DNA of 64,000 nucleotides from Adenophora triphylla var. japonica. Lineage: Eukaryota > Streptophyta > Magnoliopsida > Asterales > Campanulaceae. The notes beneath the pieces were generated by a model, which saw only the letters and a list, made by a program, of their open reading frames with translations, ran no database searches and was not told the DNA's origin. Shown here in pieces: positions 52,545 through 63,005 of this stretch. A program made the translations under genes and the position numbers. The stretch is taken from positions 264,697 through 328,696 of the forward strand of contig JAFEMH010002587.1 of the NCBI GenBank assembly GCA_022495995.1, written 5' to 3'. Numbering within the stretch: the stretch's first letter is position 1; every line of letters begins with the position of its first letter.

Positions 52545-53378
52545 GCCGTCGATACGGGATAACGGGATGGGACGGCATTATGTTGTCCCGCGACTAATGC
52601 GGGACGGGACAGGATGAATTTTCGCGGGACTAAAATATTATGTCCCGTCCCAAATCTACTGCGGGACGCGGGACAATGCGGGACCCGTTGACTAGGCGGG
52701 ATTAGGCGTTGACTAGGCGGGATGCCTCCAAGGCCACAGCCAAGGCCGGCCAAAGGCAAGGCCAACTCTCTACTGCCTCCAGAAAAACACAAGGAATCGG
52801 AAGAAAAGTCAATGGTGGGAAATTGATATTGAAAGGCTTAAGCTACTAGTTATTTTCCCCAACAAGTTACAGTATACTTGCCACTCTCCATCATATGTGA
52901 AACAAAACCATGTCACGGCAATATGCAGAAAGCAAGTAGTGGACAAATTGCTCTACATAGCAAGGAAAACATAAAGAAAAAATATGTGAACCCGAAGACG
53001 CGTTGCAGTATATGGAATGTGAAATCAAACACACATATAATGATATAAAAGCTTAGGTTGTTATTAGATGTCCTAGCATTCTACAGCATGCTTAACAATC
53101 ATAATATAACGAAGACCAACCACATGATTGACATGAGCGATTTAGTTACTTCATACTATAGCATGACAACATTGCCTCCATTAAGAGTATATAAAGAGCA
53201 TGAAATACAGAATGTACCCCAAACTCAGTATTGACAAGAGACTGAATGAAATCCATCAGTAGAGCCGTCAATACGGGACGGGACGAATTTTCGCGGGCCT
53301 AAAATTTTCCGTCCCATCCCGTCCCATTTGTATGGCGGGACGGGATGTCCCAAGGGACCGTCCCAAATTGACGGCTCT
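52542..53378. mobile_element. element with AGAGCCGTC termini (unclassified DNA transposon)
   Basis: Begins AGAGCCGTCGATACGGGA and ends GTCCCAAATTGACGGCTCT, inverted. A shorter version (53261-53378, 118 bp) has better matched ends (AGAGCCGTCAATACGGGACG against AGAGCCGTCAATTTGGGACG). Interior rich in CGGGACGGGA words. No clear target duplication, since the two flanks belong to different parts of the copia element. Confidence 0.5.
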
Positions 53379-54229
53379 AATCACACTAGGAATTACATCA
53401 ATTGAACTGTTAGGTAATAGGGCTTATTTATACTGCCTATTCCTAACCATGCAAGGTTTAAGAGTCCTGCACCAAATCTCCCGCTGATTAGGCCAAATCC
53501 GCCATAGGGCGTGATTGCCCCATCCGCTGAAACGGCACCCGCGCGATCGCCCCATGAATGGGCGCGATCGCTCAGTCTTCACAGAATCTTGGCACGGTCG
53601 CGCGCTTGCCTCCTCGCGGTCGCTCCCTTCGATCTGTCACAGGAATTACCGATTTGCCCCTTGTTCAATTCTATAAGCTATTCCCAAGTTAGATGGCATC
53701 AAACCCAACAACAAGCAACAATCACACAACACATAGATATACGTGGTTCACCAACTTGGCTACGTCCACAGGCAAAGGGAGAGAATATTATTATTAACTG
53801 GAAATCAACAGATTACAATCTCTAATCTAGTGCACGAATTCTTAGTCAAGAATTTATGTCTGTGTAAACCCTAAATCTAGAAAACAGATGAGCAAGAGAA
53901 TTATACAATATTTTAGGGATATGTTGTATTTATACTGCCTACTTCTAACCCTGCAGAGTTTTTAAAATCCAGCTCAGATTTGCTGCAAGACGGGCCCCAA
54001 AACGGGCTTGCGACCGCCCACCCTAGGCGCGTCACCACCCTCTTCGTAGGGCGCAATCGCCCCGAAGAAGCGCGCGCCGCCCTGCCTCAGAACTTGGCGC
54101 GACCACTCCCCTTGTACTGGCGCGGTCGCTCCCTCCGTTGTCACAGGAATTCCAAATTTGCTTGTTTAATCCTCTAATTCAGGCGTCCCCAAACATAGAT
54201 GGCATCAAATCCAACAAATCTCCAACTTT

Positions 54230-55640
54230 CATCTAACCTCCAGATCATAACCAAAACTCCCCCTTTGCCTCAGATGCTGTCTAACAGATGCGAACATTCA
54301 GCAAGTTCAAGCAATGTTGAAACTTGCTAGTTGGAATGGATTCGTAAACATGTCAGCAGGATTGTCCGCATTACCCACTTTCTTCACATTGATCCGCTTC
54401 TCACTCAGAAAATGATACCTCACATCTATGTGCTTGGTGCTCTCGTGATAAACTTGATCTTTGGCCAAACAAATTGCACTCAAACTGTCACAAAATATTG
54501 CAGCCTAATCCTGATGTAACCCAAGGTCGCTGATCAAACCATTTAGCCATATTCCCTCCTTGTCAACTTCTGTAAATGTCATGTACTCCGCCTTCGTAGT
54601 CGACAAAGTCACTATAGATTGTAGAGTAGCCTTACAACTGACAACTGACCCACCAATAGTGAATACGTACCTGATCATAGATCTCCTCGTGTCAACATCC
54701 CCAGAATAGTCTGAATCACAATAACCCTCAACTGCATATTTTGTACCACCTGCATAAATGAATCTAACATCCGATGTACCCCTAAGGTACCTGAAGATCC
54801 TATTCACTGCTTGTCAATGTTCCTTACTAACAACACTAACAACATGAGCAAGATCCGGCCTATTGCAAATCATAGCATACATCAAACTACCAACTACACT
54901 AGCATAAGGTACTCGAGTCATATACTCTCTCTTCATCCGATTTTGGTGCAAATGTAATAGACAGACGTACATTCGCTGCACTCGAAGAATCTAAAGGCTT
55001 TGTTGTAGACATGCCAAACATTTCTAAAACTTTCTTCATGCCAGATTTTTCTTCGCTGCACCCAAATCCTTTATCGCGAACTCTCCAGACAGTAGACCCT
55101 TCAACTTCTAAATATTTGACTTCTTGACAGCTGCAATCAACATATCGTCAACATAAAGAACCAAATAGATGATCGAACCATCCACCAACTTATTGTGATG
55201 CACACAACAGTAGACGGGCTCCTCGTGTAACCAATCTCTGTCATATAGCTGTCAAACCGTTTATACCACTACCTAGGCGATTGCTTGAGCCCATACAATG
55301 ACTTCTTCAACTTACACACGTATCTTCTTTCCCCAGAACCTTGAACCCATCTGGTTGTGCCATATAAATCTCCTCCAACTCTCCATGTAGAAAAGTTGTT
55401 TTCACATCTAGCTGCTCGAGCTCCAAATCCTGATATTTATGCCACCATTGCTAATAGCACTCTGATAGATGTTTGTCTAACCACTGGTGAGAAAATCTCA
55501 TTTTAGTCAATGCCCTCCCTCTGTGTGAAACCCCTAGCAACCACACGAGCTTTTTACTTGACCCCCTCTGTTGGTGACATACCTTCCTTGTTCTTGAAAA
55601 CCCATTTGCAAGTGACAATCTTTCTGCCTTCTGGCCTCTT
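54230..55640 (-). pseudogene. copia Y reverse transcriptase and RNase H
   Basis: RNase H frame 54807-54505: MNRIFRYLRGTSDVRFIYAG, VEGYCDSDYSGDVDTRRSM, LSTTKAEYMTFTEVDKEGIW. RT upstream on the - strand includes LYVDDMLIAAVK near 55150, keeping both catalytic Asp. The RT frame is broken by several stops and shifts. Confidence 0.75.
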
Positions 55641-55642
55641 GG

Positions 55643-56750
55643 TTAACTCGTATGTCTGATTCTTGTGAAGTGACTCAATCTAATCTCCCATAGCTGCATG
55701 CCACTGGGCAGACTCTGAACATGTAACTGCTTTCTTGAAAGTAGTTGGCTCATCTCTCTGCGGCGGTAGGTCAGCGATGAACATCTCGATCGCGAACCGC
55801 TCAACTCGCAAAGATTCTTGTAGCTCCACCTGTTTATCAACACTACTAATACTTGATACAACCACAAATCTCATAATAGGATTAAGCACAGAATTTTCAT
55901 CAAAGACAACATTCCTGCTTATAATAACCCTACCCTCTGATGGAGACCAAATTCGATATCTCTTGACACCATCTCCATAACCCATGAAAACACCTTTTCT
56001 AGCCCTCGGCTCTAACTTCTCATCATCCACATGATAATAAGCAGTACAACCAAAGCCCTTAAATTAGAATAATCAACATGTTTACCTGACCATATCTCAT
56101 TGGGAACTTTGAGATCGATACTTGTATGTGGTCCGCGATTTATCAAGTAAGATGTCAGACTAACCACTTTCGCCCATAACTCGCTAGAAAACCTTTAATC
56201 GGGAAAGCATGCACCTTGCTTCTAGCTAACAATGTCTCGATTCATGCGCTCCGTGACACCATTCTCGTGCGCGTACCCCTGATAGTGAAATGACTAGAAA
56301 TCCCCACTTCCTTGCAGAACTCATCGAACTCAGCACTACAAAACTCCAACCCATTATCTATCTGGAGTCGTTTGATCTTCTACCCTGTCTAATTCACCAC
56401 TAATGTCTTGCACTGTCTAAAATTGGTGAGAACCTCACTCTTGTACTTCATAATAATCATCTAAGTCTTCCTCGAGTAGTCATCAATTATAGACAAGAAA
56501 TACATGTGACCTCTCAGTGATTCCTGACGTGAAGGTCCATAACAATCCGAGAGAATGTAATCCAGACTACCCTTCGTTTTATGAACCCCCTTAGGAAACT
56601 TGCTTCGTTGCATCTTCTTAAGTACACAATGCTCACAAAACATAAGATCATTGACCTTATGGCCACAAAAATTCCATGATTGGCCAATATCTGGATCCTC
56701 CTAATTCTCATATACCCAAGCTTAATATGCCACAACTTGGTCATATCCTA
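55643..56750 (-). pseudogene. copia Y integrase
   Basis: FCEHCVLKKMQRSKFPKGVH (end of the HHCC finger), GHMYFLSIIDDYSRKT at 56461-56643, and a C-terminal part at 56030-55680 with KLEPRARKGVFMGYGDGVKR and YRIWSPSEGRVIISRNVVFD. Interrupted by stops at several places. Confidence 0.75.
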
Positions 56751-58060
56751 CTTGACCACTTCAGATGATGCAACCAATACTGACCTAAAAAACGTCCTTC
56801 CCTTGAGGAAATATAAGGAGCCCCACTTAAGGTCTCTCAGAATCACTTCAGAAACTTTGCAGACATTAACTGCTCCACCTTTACCTTTGAAACTATACCC
56901 TTTATTGTCGAGCTGACTAAGAGATATCGGGTTCTTTGTCATCTGTGGAACATGACTCACATCGTTCAAAGTGCAGAACTTACCATCATGAGTCTGCAGC
57001 TTGATAGAATCAATACCAACTACCCTGCAAGTAAAACTGTTGGCCATATAAATATTACCACCATCCACCTGCTCATAAGTTGTAAACCACTCTCTCCTCG
57101 GACTGATATGATAAGAAGCCCCAAAATCAAGAATCCACACATACGACTGTTTTGCAGACTCTTCTGTCACTAGGGCATAATCTCCATCAGAGTTGCTCGT
57201 ATCAACTACAACAATATTAACTTCATTACGATTTAGAGGCTCGCCTTGCTTCTTCCTAGGACAATCTGTCTTACAATGTCCCTTTCCCTTGCAGTAATTA
57301 CAAATATCAGGTTTCGGGCCCTTCGCGTAAGACTTCTTCTTTTTCTGCTTGCTGCTAGAACCCCTGCTGCCTTCCGCAACCAAACATGATGTCTGATTAT
57401 CTGTACCACCATTACCGCTTGCATTACGACGCAACTCTCTAGTCTTGAGCGAGGATTTCACCTCCTCTATAGTTACCGTCTCCTTACCACTTATACTAGA
57501 GTCAACATAGTGCTTATATGATAAAGGCAATTAAACAAGAAGCATTAATGTAGTGTCCTCGTCAGCAACTTTAGCATACGCAGTTCTAGTAATAAAGATG
57601 TAAATATATCCAGGTGATCTCTAATGGGCGTACCTTCCTTTATTCAGAGAGAATATAGCCTCTGCTTCAGATATATCTTGTTGGTCAATGATCGTGTCAA
57701 ATACATATCTTCCAACGCAAGCCACACAGAGCACCTTCGAAATCGGTATCTGATATATCCGCTAGAACATCATCATCTAGACAGCTTATGATTTTAGAGT
57801 GGACCCTCTTATCTAGCGCGATCAGATCTGCCTCTTCCTTCTCTGCTACCTTCTTGGCCTTCTCCGAACTTTCTGTTGTTGCAGCCGCGACAAAGACCGT
57901 GGGAACGACTTCTCGCTACCCTTTCAATCCCGACACCCCGATTGCAAAGGCCCATCGAAGCCCACAAACCCTTGTCCCTCAACAAGGCTTTTATCTTGAT
58001 TTGCTAAAGAGAAAAACTATTCTTCCCATTAAACTTGTCAATCGATGATTCAATTCCTGA
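56748..58060 (-). pseudogene. copia Y gag and protease
   Basis: Gag probably starts near 58055 (MGSGIESSIDKFNGKNSFSL, with a TAG where Trp is usual). The second half (57530-56748) is open for 260 codons: zinc knuckle CNYCKGKGHCKTDC, protease WILDFGASYHISPRREWFTT, and LNDVSHVPQMTKNPISLSQL. A nearly identical fragment in the opposite orientation lies at 60680-61030. Confidence 0.8.
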
Positions 58061-58109
58061 TCCCATCTTCTTTTGCATCGAAAAACCCTAGACCTTGCTC
58101 AACCTGACC

Positions 58110-58122
58110 GGCTCTAATACCA
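58110..58122 (-). other. primer binding site of copia Y (tRNA-iMet type)
   Basis: On the - strand TGGTATTAGAGCC, three bases inside the 5' LTR; one base off the usual TGGTATCAGAGC complement of initiator tRNA-Met. Confidence 0.75.
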
Positions 58123-58125
58123 GTT

Positions 58126-58625
58126 TGTTATAACAGCGTCTATGTAGAAGATAGAAAACAAGCAACAATCACACAACACACAGATATACGTGGTTGACCA
58201 ACTTTGCTACTTCCACGGACAGAGGAAGAGAATATTATTATCAACTAGAAATCAACATATTACAATCTCTTATCTAGTGCACGAATTCTTAGTCAAGAAT
58301 TTATGTCTGTGCAAACCTAGATCTAGAAAATAGATGAGCAAGAGAACTACACAATATGTTTACTGCCTACTCCTAACCTGCAGGGTTTTTAAAACCCTGC
58401 TCAGATTTGCCGCAAGACAGACCCAAAACGGGCTGGGCGCAACCGCCCACTTCGTAGGGCGCGATCACCCCTGTGAGGCGCACCGCCCTTGCCTCTCGCA
58501 AAACTCGCACGACCGGCTCCTCAGACCGGCTCGATCGCTCCCTCCGTTGTCACAGGAATTCCGAATTTGCTTGTTTAATCCTCTAATTTAGGCGTCCCCA
58601 AACATAGATGGCACCAAACCCAACA
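58126..58625 (-). repeat. 5' LTR of copia Y
   Basis: 500 bp, TGTTAT...CCAACA on +. The following GGTTC (58626-58630) nearly matches GGTCC before the LTR at 50590. Confidence 0.78.
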
Positions 58626-58630
58626 GGTTC

Positions 58631-59928
58631 CATGTACCCCAACAACGATAAAAGTATCAATCACTCTTCTTAATCAATACAATGTCAAAAAATTACTCCC
58701 TTTTAAGGTAAGGGCATTAATATATATCTTACAGAGTACACAAGTGTTTCCCTGGCAAGTAGTTAGTTTTCTTTGTATTAATACTTGCTTGAGCATCTTT
58801 TAGATTCTCAGTTTCTTAATTGCTTGCTTAACAAGAACATCAGCATTGTTCTAATCTTTCTGTAAACCCGTAAAAGGAGCGAGTTTAAGTCGGGTATGAC
58901 TAACTTACGAGTTGAGTAGTTTCATTATGAAAGTCGAGTCATGTTTGGGCCGGTCGAGTCAGATAAACAGCCTATCAAGCTTAGTCAGGGATAGTGTGAT
59001 GGATTCCATTGAGTTATACGAGTCCGACTCGAAGATACTTGACGGGTCGAGTAGGTGTTGAGAGATGATACATTTCAGACATGACTAGGGATGGTTGTCA
59101 TTGTCGATCTTCATCAAAAACTATTGTAGCACCCATCGTCTTCGTCAAGAATTGACTCCACCAGTAGAGACTAGAGAGAATCGTATATGGTTAACTAAAT
59201 GAAAAAGGGGTTTCTCATAGTATGTATAATAGTTATTGCATTTATGTGCCACCTATGTTTCCTTGACACATTATTTTTGTCGAAGTACTCGCATCCGACA
59301 GATATTGACATGGGTGTGGGTGTGGGCATGGGTACGACTGTTTTACTCCACATTTGGTGTAACTTTATTACTTAGCAAATCTGACACACAAATCGATGCC
59401 ATATTGGATCCTCATAGGCGAGCCAAGGAACATATTATGCCACCAATTAAAGACAAGGATTGGAATTTGACGGACATCGAAGGTATTTTGGGAGAAAAAA
59501 AAGAAACAATTAGTACTTGGGCTGTGAATGCAACACTTTAGGGATAATCTAAAGGGAAAGTGTAAGTGCTTCAAAAGGAAAAAAGTGGAGTTGAGAATAA
59601 GTAAAAATCTATAATGCCATTAAACGGGCCAAAATAAGGCCAATTTGTTGCTAAACGAAAAATAAGCATCTTGTAGTTAGGCCTTCTAAATAATAAGAAT
59701 GTTGTCATGTAGCCTAAACCACTAAACAATAGAGGTTTTAAGAATCTACTCACTCAGTCCCAGGAATATTGTCGTACTGTACATTACACACCTATAATAC
59801 TTATTTGTACCTTCATAAAATAACAGAAAAATTACTTCTTTCTATTTATAATAATACTTCTTTTATCAAAATAAAATAAAATACAGAAAAGTAATACTTT
59901 TTCATAAATGTGATTCTTCTTTTGAACA
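58631..59928. other. intron sequence, nothing recognised
   Basis: No repeat ends or conserved domain seen. A + strand frame at 59236-59541 has no recognisable match and looks like chance. Confidence 0.4.
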
Positions 59929-60211
59929 TACTCCCTCCGTCCCACCCGAATTTGGACAAAGTTACTTTACACGGAGATTAAGAAATAACAATAAGATAAT
60001 AAAAATGTGTGGTAGAAAATGAAGAGAGAGAATGAGTGGAGTTAATAGTGGTTGGTTGAATAAATTGTATGGTGGAGAATGAGTGGAGTTAATGAGTGAG
60101 TGGGGTATGCCCATTTTTTATTATTATAAACTTTCCTTTTTGGGTTGTCCAAATTCGGATGGGACGCCCAAAAAGGAAATTTGTCCAAATTCGGGTGGGA
60201 CGGAGGGAGTA
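59929..60211. mobile_element. Stowaway-type MITE with long perfect terminal repeats
   Basis: 283 bp including TA at both ends. About 30 bp at each end are exact inverted repeats (CTCCCTCCGTCCCACCCGAA then TTTGGACAAA). Perfect ends suggest recent activity. Confidence 0.88.
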
Positions 60212-60480
60212 CAGAATAAGGAACATGCGATATTTTTTGAAACGGTGGGAAGTAGGTGTTTTTTAACCCTTTAACCAAAATAGTACTCCAATTTTTTAAG
60301 AAAACAACTGCTTAATAAGGGCCATCAACCGACGTTATTTTAGAAAACAACTACCAATGATTCACAAAGGTTGAGTATGCAGATGAGCAAAAAAAAGAAG
60401 GCCACTAATCCTGCAAATAACAACACGATTGAGGAGACGAGTTGTGGAGAAACACCCAACCTTAATCATAAAGGAGGTAC

Positions 60481-60679
60481 TTAGTTAATCCGGGTAGGTC
60501 AAATATGAATCAAATTTGAGTAAGCTCATGAGTGCCTCATCGAACACTTGGTCATGGCCAACCCAACGAAAAGCGAGCTTGAGTTGGGATGGGATGCCCC
60601 CTCCCCAACCTCGCATCTCTATCTACAAGCATTTGAAAGTCCATGGACTAGTACGCATAACAAACAAGATAATACTGAA
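60481..60679 (+). repeat. left copy of a duplication flanking copia filler
   Basis: 199 bp from TTAGTTAATCCGGGTAGGTC to GATAATACTGAA. Matches 61026-61261 apart from a roughly 40-bp deletion near 60575 and few substitutions. Confidence 0.9.
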
Positions 60680-61030
60680 GATTTTCCTAGGAAGAAGCAA
60701 GGCCGGCCTCTAAATCGTAATGAAGCTAATATTGTTGTAGTTGATACGAGCAACTCTGATGGAGATTATGCCCTAGTGACACAAGAGTCTGCAAAACAGT
60801 CGTATGCGTGGATTCTTGATTTTGGGGTTTCTTATCATATCAGTCCGAAGAGAGAGTGGTTTACAACTTATGAGCAGGTGGATGGTGGTAATATTTATAT
60901 GGCCAACAGTTTTACTTGCAGGGTAGTTGGTATTGATTCTATCAAGTTGCAGACTCATGATGATAAGTTCTGCACTTTGAACGATGTGAGTCATGTTCCA
61001 CAGATGACAAAGAACCCGATATCTCTTAGT
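60680..61030 (+). pseudogene. copia gag/protease fragment inserted as filler
   Basis: About 350 bp, one open frame: KKQGRPLNRNEANIVVVDTS, WILDFGVSYHISPKREWFTT, LNDVSHVPQMTKNPISLS. It differs from the copia Y copy (57265-56920) at about eight residues. It stops at the same word CTCTTAGT shared with the flanking duplication, so a 6-bp CTTAGT microhomology marks the right junction. No LTR, tail or short target duplication. Confidence 0.85.
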
Positions 61031-61261
61031 TAATCCGGGTAGGTCAAATATGAATCAAATTTGAGTAAGCTCACGAGTGCCTCATCGAACATTCGGGTCA
61101 TGGCCAACCCAACGAAAAGCCGAGCCTAACATCAGCCGTGTAAATCCGACTAAATCGGCCTTAGTCTGGGATGGGATGCCCCCTCCCCAACCTCGCATCT
61201 CTATCTACAAGCATTTGAAAGTCCATGGACTAGTACGCATAACAAACAAGATAATACTGAA
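61026..61261 (+). repeat. right copy of a duplication flanking copia filler
   Basis: 236 bp, same sequence as 60481-60679 with about 40 extra bases (GAGCCTAACATCAGCCGTGT and following). Confidence 0.9.
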
Positions 61262-61423
61262 CACTCTCAAGATATATAAAGAAACATTCCTAACCACAGA
61301 AACCAAGGCCATTAGTTGTCACATTAAACTGTATGATTCTCAATATATTCAACTAGTATTATCTTTCTAGATTCATCCATGAGGGGCACTGCCACCGCAG
61401 ACAACAACTTCTTCTAAACATGT

Positions 61424-61686
61424 TACTCCCTCTGTCCCTAAATAAATGACCAAATTCAAGAAATTTTTGTCCCAAAATGAATTGTCTTTTTTTGCGAAAA
61501 AACTGTCCCTAAACTCTTTTTTACCATATTTTTTTCGCTTTTCATTTTATTACGTAAAATTAAATGTTTAGAAAGTGGATAACAATAATATTTATGGATC
61601 TTTGTCATTAAAATGTATAAAAACACACATTTTCAAAGTGTCCCTTAAAATGAAAGTTGGACATTCAATTAGGGACGGAAGGAATA
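61424..61686. mobile_element. Stowaway-type MITE
   Basis: TACTCCCTCTGTCCCTAAAT at the left, ATTAGGGACGGAAGGAATA at the right, inverted, TA at both ends; about 263 bp. Confidence 0.78.
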
Positions 61687-61777
61687 CCATGTTCATACTT
61701 GCAAGGAAATGTCACTAGCATCATTCTTTGATGGCATAAAGTTTCTTAAAGACAAAGGAATTTCATATGCAAGTTAC

Positions 61778-62656
61778 CTCCTTTCCTGCCATTTATGTTC
61801 TTACATCCCTCGCAACGACATGCATCAGAACATCCAACATTCACCTATTAAGATGAAAACAAAAAGTTACTCAAACTAAGCTATGTGTTTGAAAACAGAA
61901 CAGCATCCATTAGATTGAGCAATAAAACCAAGAAACCTGGTAGCACTCGCAATATTTTTTCAAGCACATGGACTTCTTACAATTGCAGCCCTTTTTGTGT
62001 CTTCCTGAAAGTGGTGCTGATCGACCTCCATCCTCCTGCATAGAATCATTTATGACCAAAATGATTGATGAAGGCATCATATGAAGGTTGAGGCGAAAGG
62101 GTTTTTCTATACCCGGGTACAGATTACAGGAGCTTGGGTGAGACGCTGGATGATCTTCGGGGCAAATGCCAGAGGATTCCGAGATTCTACTTGCTGCCTA
62201 GCCTCAAGAACGGTATCTTCATATTCAAGTCTGTTGAAGCATCCTTGGCAAGCACAAGGATCATCACAATAGATTCCAGCAGCAAAACAATCACAGTAAC
62301 TGCAAAATAAAACAATTTCAGGTATTCAAACTAAAAATAGGAGTGAATATAGCCCTATGTCTAATCACTTACAGTTTGAGGCACTTAGTCTTCTTACAAT
62401 TGCATCGTTTGCAGCCATATCCATCACTGGTTTCTGATGTCCTCTTCCTGTAAATATATAAAAAAAATGTAACTTGTGGTATCTGTAAGGAACAAAATAA
62501 TTACATCTGATTAATAAGATATCGTCTTGCCTTTTCTTTTTGTTGCTCGCCTGGTTGAACTCCTCAATGATTTCAGAATGTTCGGAATTTGCTGTCCCAT
62601 AAAGGTCAGGTGTTGCTCGATGTTCAACTAACTTCATTGGTGGTTTTGTGATATAG
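61778..62656 (-). CDS. TCX (tesmin/TSO1-like) gene, exons with both CXC motifs
   Basis: Exons on the - strand are 62656-62531, 62447-62373, 62299-62113, 62035-61937 and 61844-61778, all in phase. The first CXC reads [20 protein letters not shown] and [15 protein letters not shown]. The linker includes [17 protein letters not shown], the RNPxAFxPK signature. The second CXC reads [20 protein letters not shown] and [16 protein letters not shown]. All expected Cys residues are present. CXC proteins bind CHR-type TTYGAA sites in cell-cycle promoters, often within DREAM-like complexes. Upstream of it is a degraded exon; downstream is the giant intron. The first intron shown here uses a GC donor. 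Confidence 0.88.
62448..62530 (-). other. candidate GC-AG intron of the TCX gene
   Basis: The exon ends AAGAAAAG followed by GCAAGACG; the acceptor is TTTACAG before GAAGAGGACATC. AG|GCAAG is the usual context of GC donors, and the join [19 protein letters not shown] is in phase. No GT nearby gives a better join. Confidence 0.65.
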
Positions 62657-63005
62657 CTGTTTGGGTTCTGCTACATTGGATTTTGGTATTCGACTTAAAG
62701 CTGGTGCAAGGCATTAACAATGCTATTCAAGGTGCAAAGTCCAATACCTGATGGCTTTAGAAACAGTTGACATCAAATTTCTATTTTTGGATTGGCTCAT
62801 GTTCCCCAATTGCATGTTGCTGGGAGTTGCAGGAATATCCACACAAGATGAATCTAGAACATCTGAGTAGCAAGAACTAGCAGGTGACCTTGAAAAACTA
62901 GGACTACTTGATGGATTCCAAAAACAAGGGCTGCTCGAGATGAAGTTGTGCTGGAGCCTCCTCGAATTGAAGACGCCTATGCTTTGAGACTTCGCTATGT
63001 GTAGC
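62657..63005 (-). pseudogene. upstream TCX exon with apparent frameshifts
   Basis: After acceptor TTAATATAG the exon reads HSEVSKHRRLQFEEA, recognisable as the RRRCLxFE region of TCX proteins. A Ser-rich part then reads in a second frame (NPSSSPSFSRSPASSCYSDV, VDIPATPSNMQLGNMSQSKN), and KPSGIGL...LNSIVNAL, the conserved GIGLHLNSIVNA block, reads in a third. An extra A in CTAAAGCC (near 62757) would explain the last shift. Either the gene is decaying or the raw sequence has small errors. Confidence 0.55.

Larger units (their letters stand above)
50590..53710 (-). mobile_element. rearranged copia element X
   Basis: It consists of a complete 3' LTR (50590-51218), a gag-protease remnant (51689-52544), an unrelated GC-rich insertion (52542-53378), and the outer part of its 5' LTR (53378-53710, matching about 50880-51218). 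Integrase, RT, RNase H, primer site and the inner half of the 5' LTR are missing. Confidence 0.65.
53711..58625 (-). mobile_element. copia element Y
   Basis: The 5' LTR at right (58126-58625) is complete; the 3' LTR at left (53711-54216) lacks its first about 45 bp where it joins element X. Between them, on the - strand, lie primer site, gag with zinc knuckle, protease, integrase, RT with YVDD and RNase H. Many stops. The LTRs differ in length and carry several substitutions and indels. Confidence 0.78.
49990..61777 (-). other. giant intron of the TCX gene filled by transposable elements
   Basis: GT donor at 61777/61776 (GGAG|GTAACTTG) and acceptor TTTTCAG before 49989. Length 11,788 bp. It contains copia elements or parts at 50590-58625, two Stowaway-type MITEs and a duplicated block with copia filler. 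The coding phase agrees across it. Confidence 0.75.

Noticed and set aside
53711..54216. Solo LTR
   Set aside because: Copia polymerase, primer site and partner LTR follow directly, so it is the 3' LTR of element Y.
59236..59541. 101-codon + strand ORF as a TCX exon or gene
   Set aside because: Opposite strand to TCX, no recognisable motif, AT-rich intron context.
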